Of a DNA stretch of 64,000 nt, positions 63,092-64,000 are shown one piece after another (position 1 is the stretch's first letter; every line of letters begins with the position of its first letter). The notes under the pieces are model-generated. The model was not told the origin of the DNA and ran no database searches. It saw only the letters and a program-made list of their open reading frames with translations. The translations under genes and the position numbers were made by a program. Origin of the DNA: Fragum whitleyi (lineage: Eukaryota; Mollusca; Bivalvia; Cardiida; Cardiidae); contig OX411555.1 of assembly GCA_948146395.1 (NCBI GenBank), forward strand, positions 44,958,065 to 45,022,064. The letters are read 5' to 3'.

Positions 63092-63255
63092 TTAAGGTAG
63101 TGGACCCGTAATAGTTCCGCAAAATTTCGGAACGCATCATCTTTCACAATGTTAACCGAGGTTCCAATAGAAATCATAAGAAACATCGGTTAACTATGTT
63201 AAAATGTTAAAGAATTCCAAAATGTAACGTAACTTTTTCGGGTCCAATAGCTTAA
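63092..63255. mobile_element. 164-bp TTAA-flanked MITE, copy 2
   Basis: TTAA at 63092-63095 and 63252-63255. Left GGTAGTGGACCCGTAATAG and right CTATTGGACCCGA-like (complement) ends, central ACCGAGGTTCC / GAAACATCGGTTAAC hairpin. Same length as 53251-53414. Confidence 0.8.
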
Positions 63256-63564
63256 AATTGAAATGCGTTTATTTCGTACAAAAATGTTTCCATGGACTTC
63301 ACTGACTGAACCAAAGTTGTAAAATGTTCCACCGAATTTATTTTACTTATTGTTGATATCAAGTGTGTAAATATGTTCTAGTTTATGATTTGGTGTAATA
63401 CCTTAATGTATCATTGTTCAATTTATCTCCACAAGGAGGAAATAAAAGAAATGAGTAAATATGATGATTATTATTATCAATACAATCATCATTATTATAT
63501 TCCATTTCAGATGATTGACATATGCTGGATCTTGTTTATTTATATATTTTGATAATTTTTATAA
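63256..63564. other. No gene seen
   Basis: AT-rich DNA. A possible retroelement-like tail with AATAAAAGAAATGAGTAAAT lies near 63440, without other support. Confidence 0.4.
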
Positions 63565-63616
63565 ATTTATTTATTTATTTATTGATCTAGTTATTTATAT
63601 ATGTATATATGTATAT

Positions 63617-63695
<79 letters not shown>

Positions 63696-63745
63696 TTCAT
63701 CCATTTATTTATTCATCCATTTATTTATTATTCATTTATTTTTCA
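63565..63745. repeat. (TTTA)n microsatellite
   Basis: An almost uninterrupted TTTA tetranucleotide array (main block ~63614-63697) with ATTTATTCATCC variants at the right edge. The two open frames across it are translations of the repeat and not genes. Confidence 0.95.
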
Positions 63746-64000
63746 TTTCGCGTAATTCTCATATCTATGGTTCTGTTATTTAGACACACCTCATACACCA
63801 AGTTGCCCGTCTAACCCTTTTCTATATAAAAAGAACAGATAACCGGTAAATGACTTCAACACAGAGAAAGAAAGACAAATATTCACAAAAGGAATAAACA
63901 AATTTACCTCTTTATAAGTTGAAAGGCTAACTCTCCAGGATGTGTGGTCGTTTTAAAGTTCAGCTTAGCAATGACTCTCCGTTTCTATATTTGCCATAAT

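Noticed and set aside
63515..63814. Open frames across the (TTTA)n tract (YLFIYLFIYLF-type peptide)
   Set aside because: Translation of a tetranucleotide repeat; not a protein.

Overview
This is eukaryotic, AT-rich, gene-poor DNA, most likely from a marine bivalve mollusc. The indications are dense tRNA-derived SINEs, pearl-like elements (a bivalve family with 150-180 bp tandem cores and GTCC/CTGT microsatellites), many foldback and miniature inverted-repeat elements, decayed non-LTR retrotransposon ends, and short exons split by repeat-filled introns. The species cannot be named from this window.

Three genes can be supported. Two are tandem paralogues on the + strand encoding C2H2 zinc-finger proteins: gene A (exons 12599-12736, 15860-16840, 17775-18304; 545 aa) and gene B (39216-39353, 41786-42778, 46425-46954; 549 aa). 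Exon lengths are 138/981/530 and 138/993/530, every coding intron is phase 1, and all junctions keep frame with GT-AG ends, so they arose by duplication of one three-exon gene. Each begins with a highly conserved 42-residue module on its own exon, followed by an acidic region, two C2HC-like knuckles and eight C2H2 fingers. The third gene is a divergent rhodopsin-like GPCR with one coding exon on the - strand (57623-58552). A fourth, speculative locus near 29.7-31.3 kb has promoter-like motifs and phase-compatible candidate exons, and lies partly inside a 3.6-kb inverted-repeat element.

Layout: 1-12.3 kb SINEs, LINE remnants, several inverted-repeat elements and a 156-bp tandem array (7.7-9.7 kb). 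12.6-18.3 kb zinc-finger gene A with repeat-filled introns. 18.3-23.4 kb pearl-like elements, MITEs and a SINE. 23.4-28.1 kb a 4.7-kb foldback element with tandemly repeated arms. 28-39 kb SINEs, a 66-bp MITE with a 10-bp target duplication, a 3.6-kb TIR element and a 2.5-kb foldback element. 39.2-47.3 kb zinc-finger gene B. 47.6-57.5 kb nested pearl-like elements and MITEs. 57.6-58.6 kb the GPCR. 58.6-64 kb further MITEs, a nested TIR pair and a (TTTA)n microsatellite.

The most striking content is the mobile DNA: at least three TTAA-flanked families, a Mutator-like MITE family with 9-10 bp target duplications that carries CRE (TGACGTCA) sites, Helitron-like pearl families sharing one end architecture, and several nested insertions whose order can be read directly. 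All assignments rest on reading the sequence; no database search was possible.
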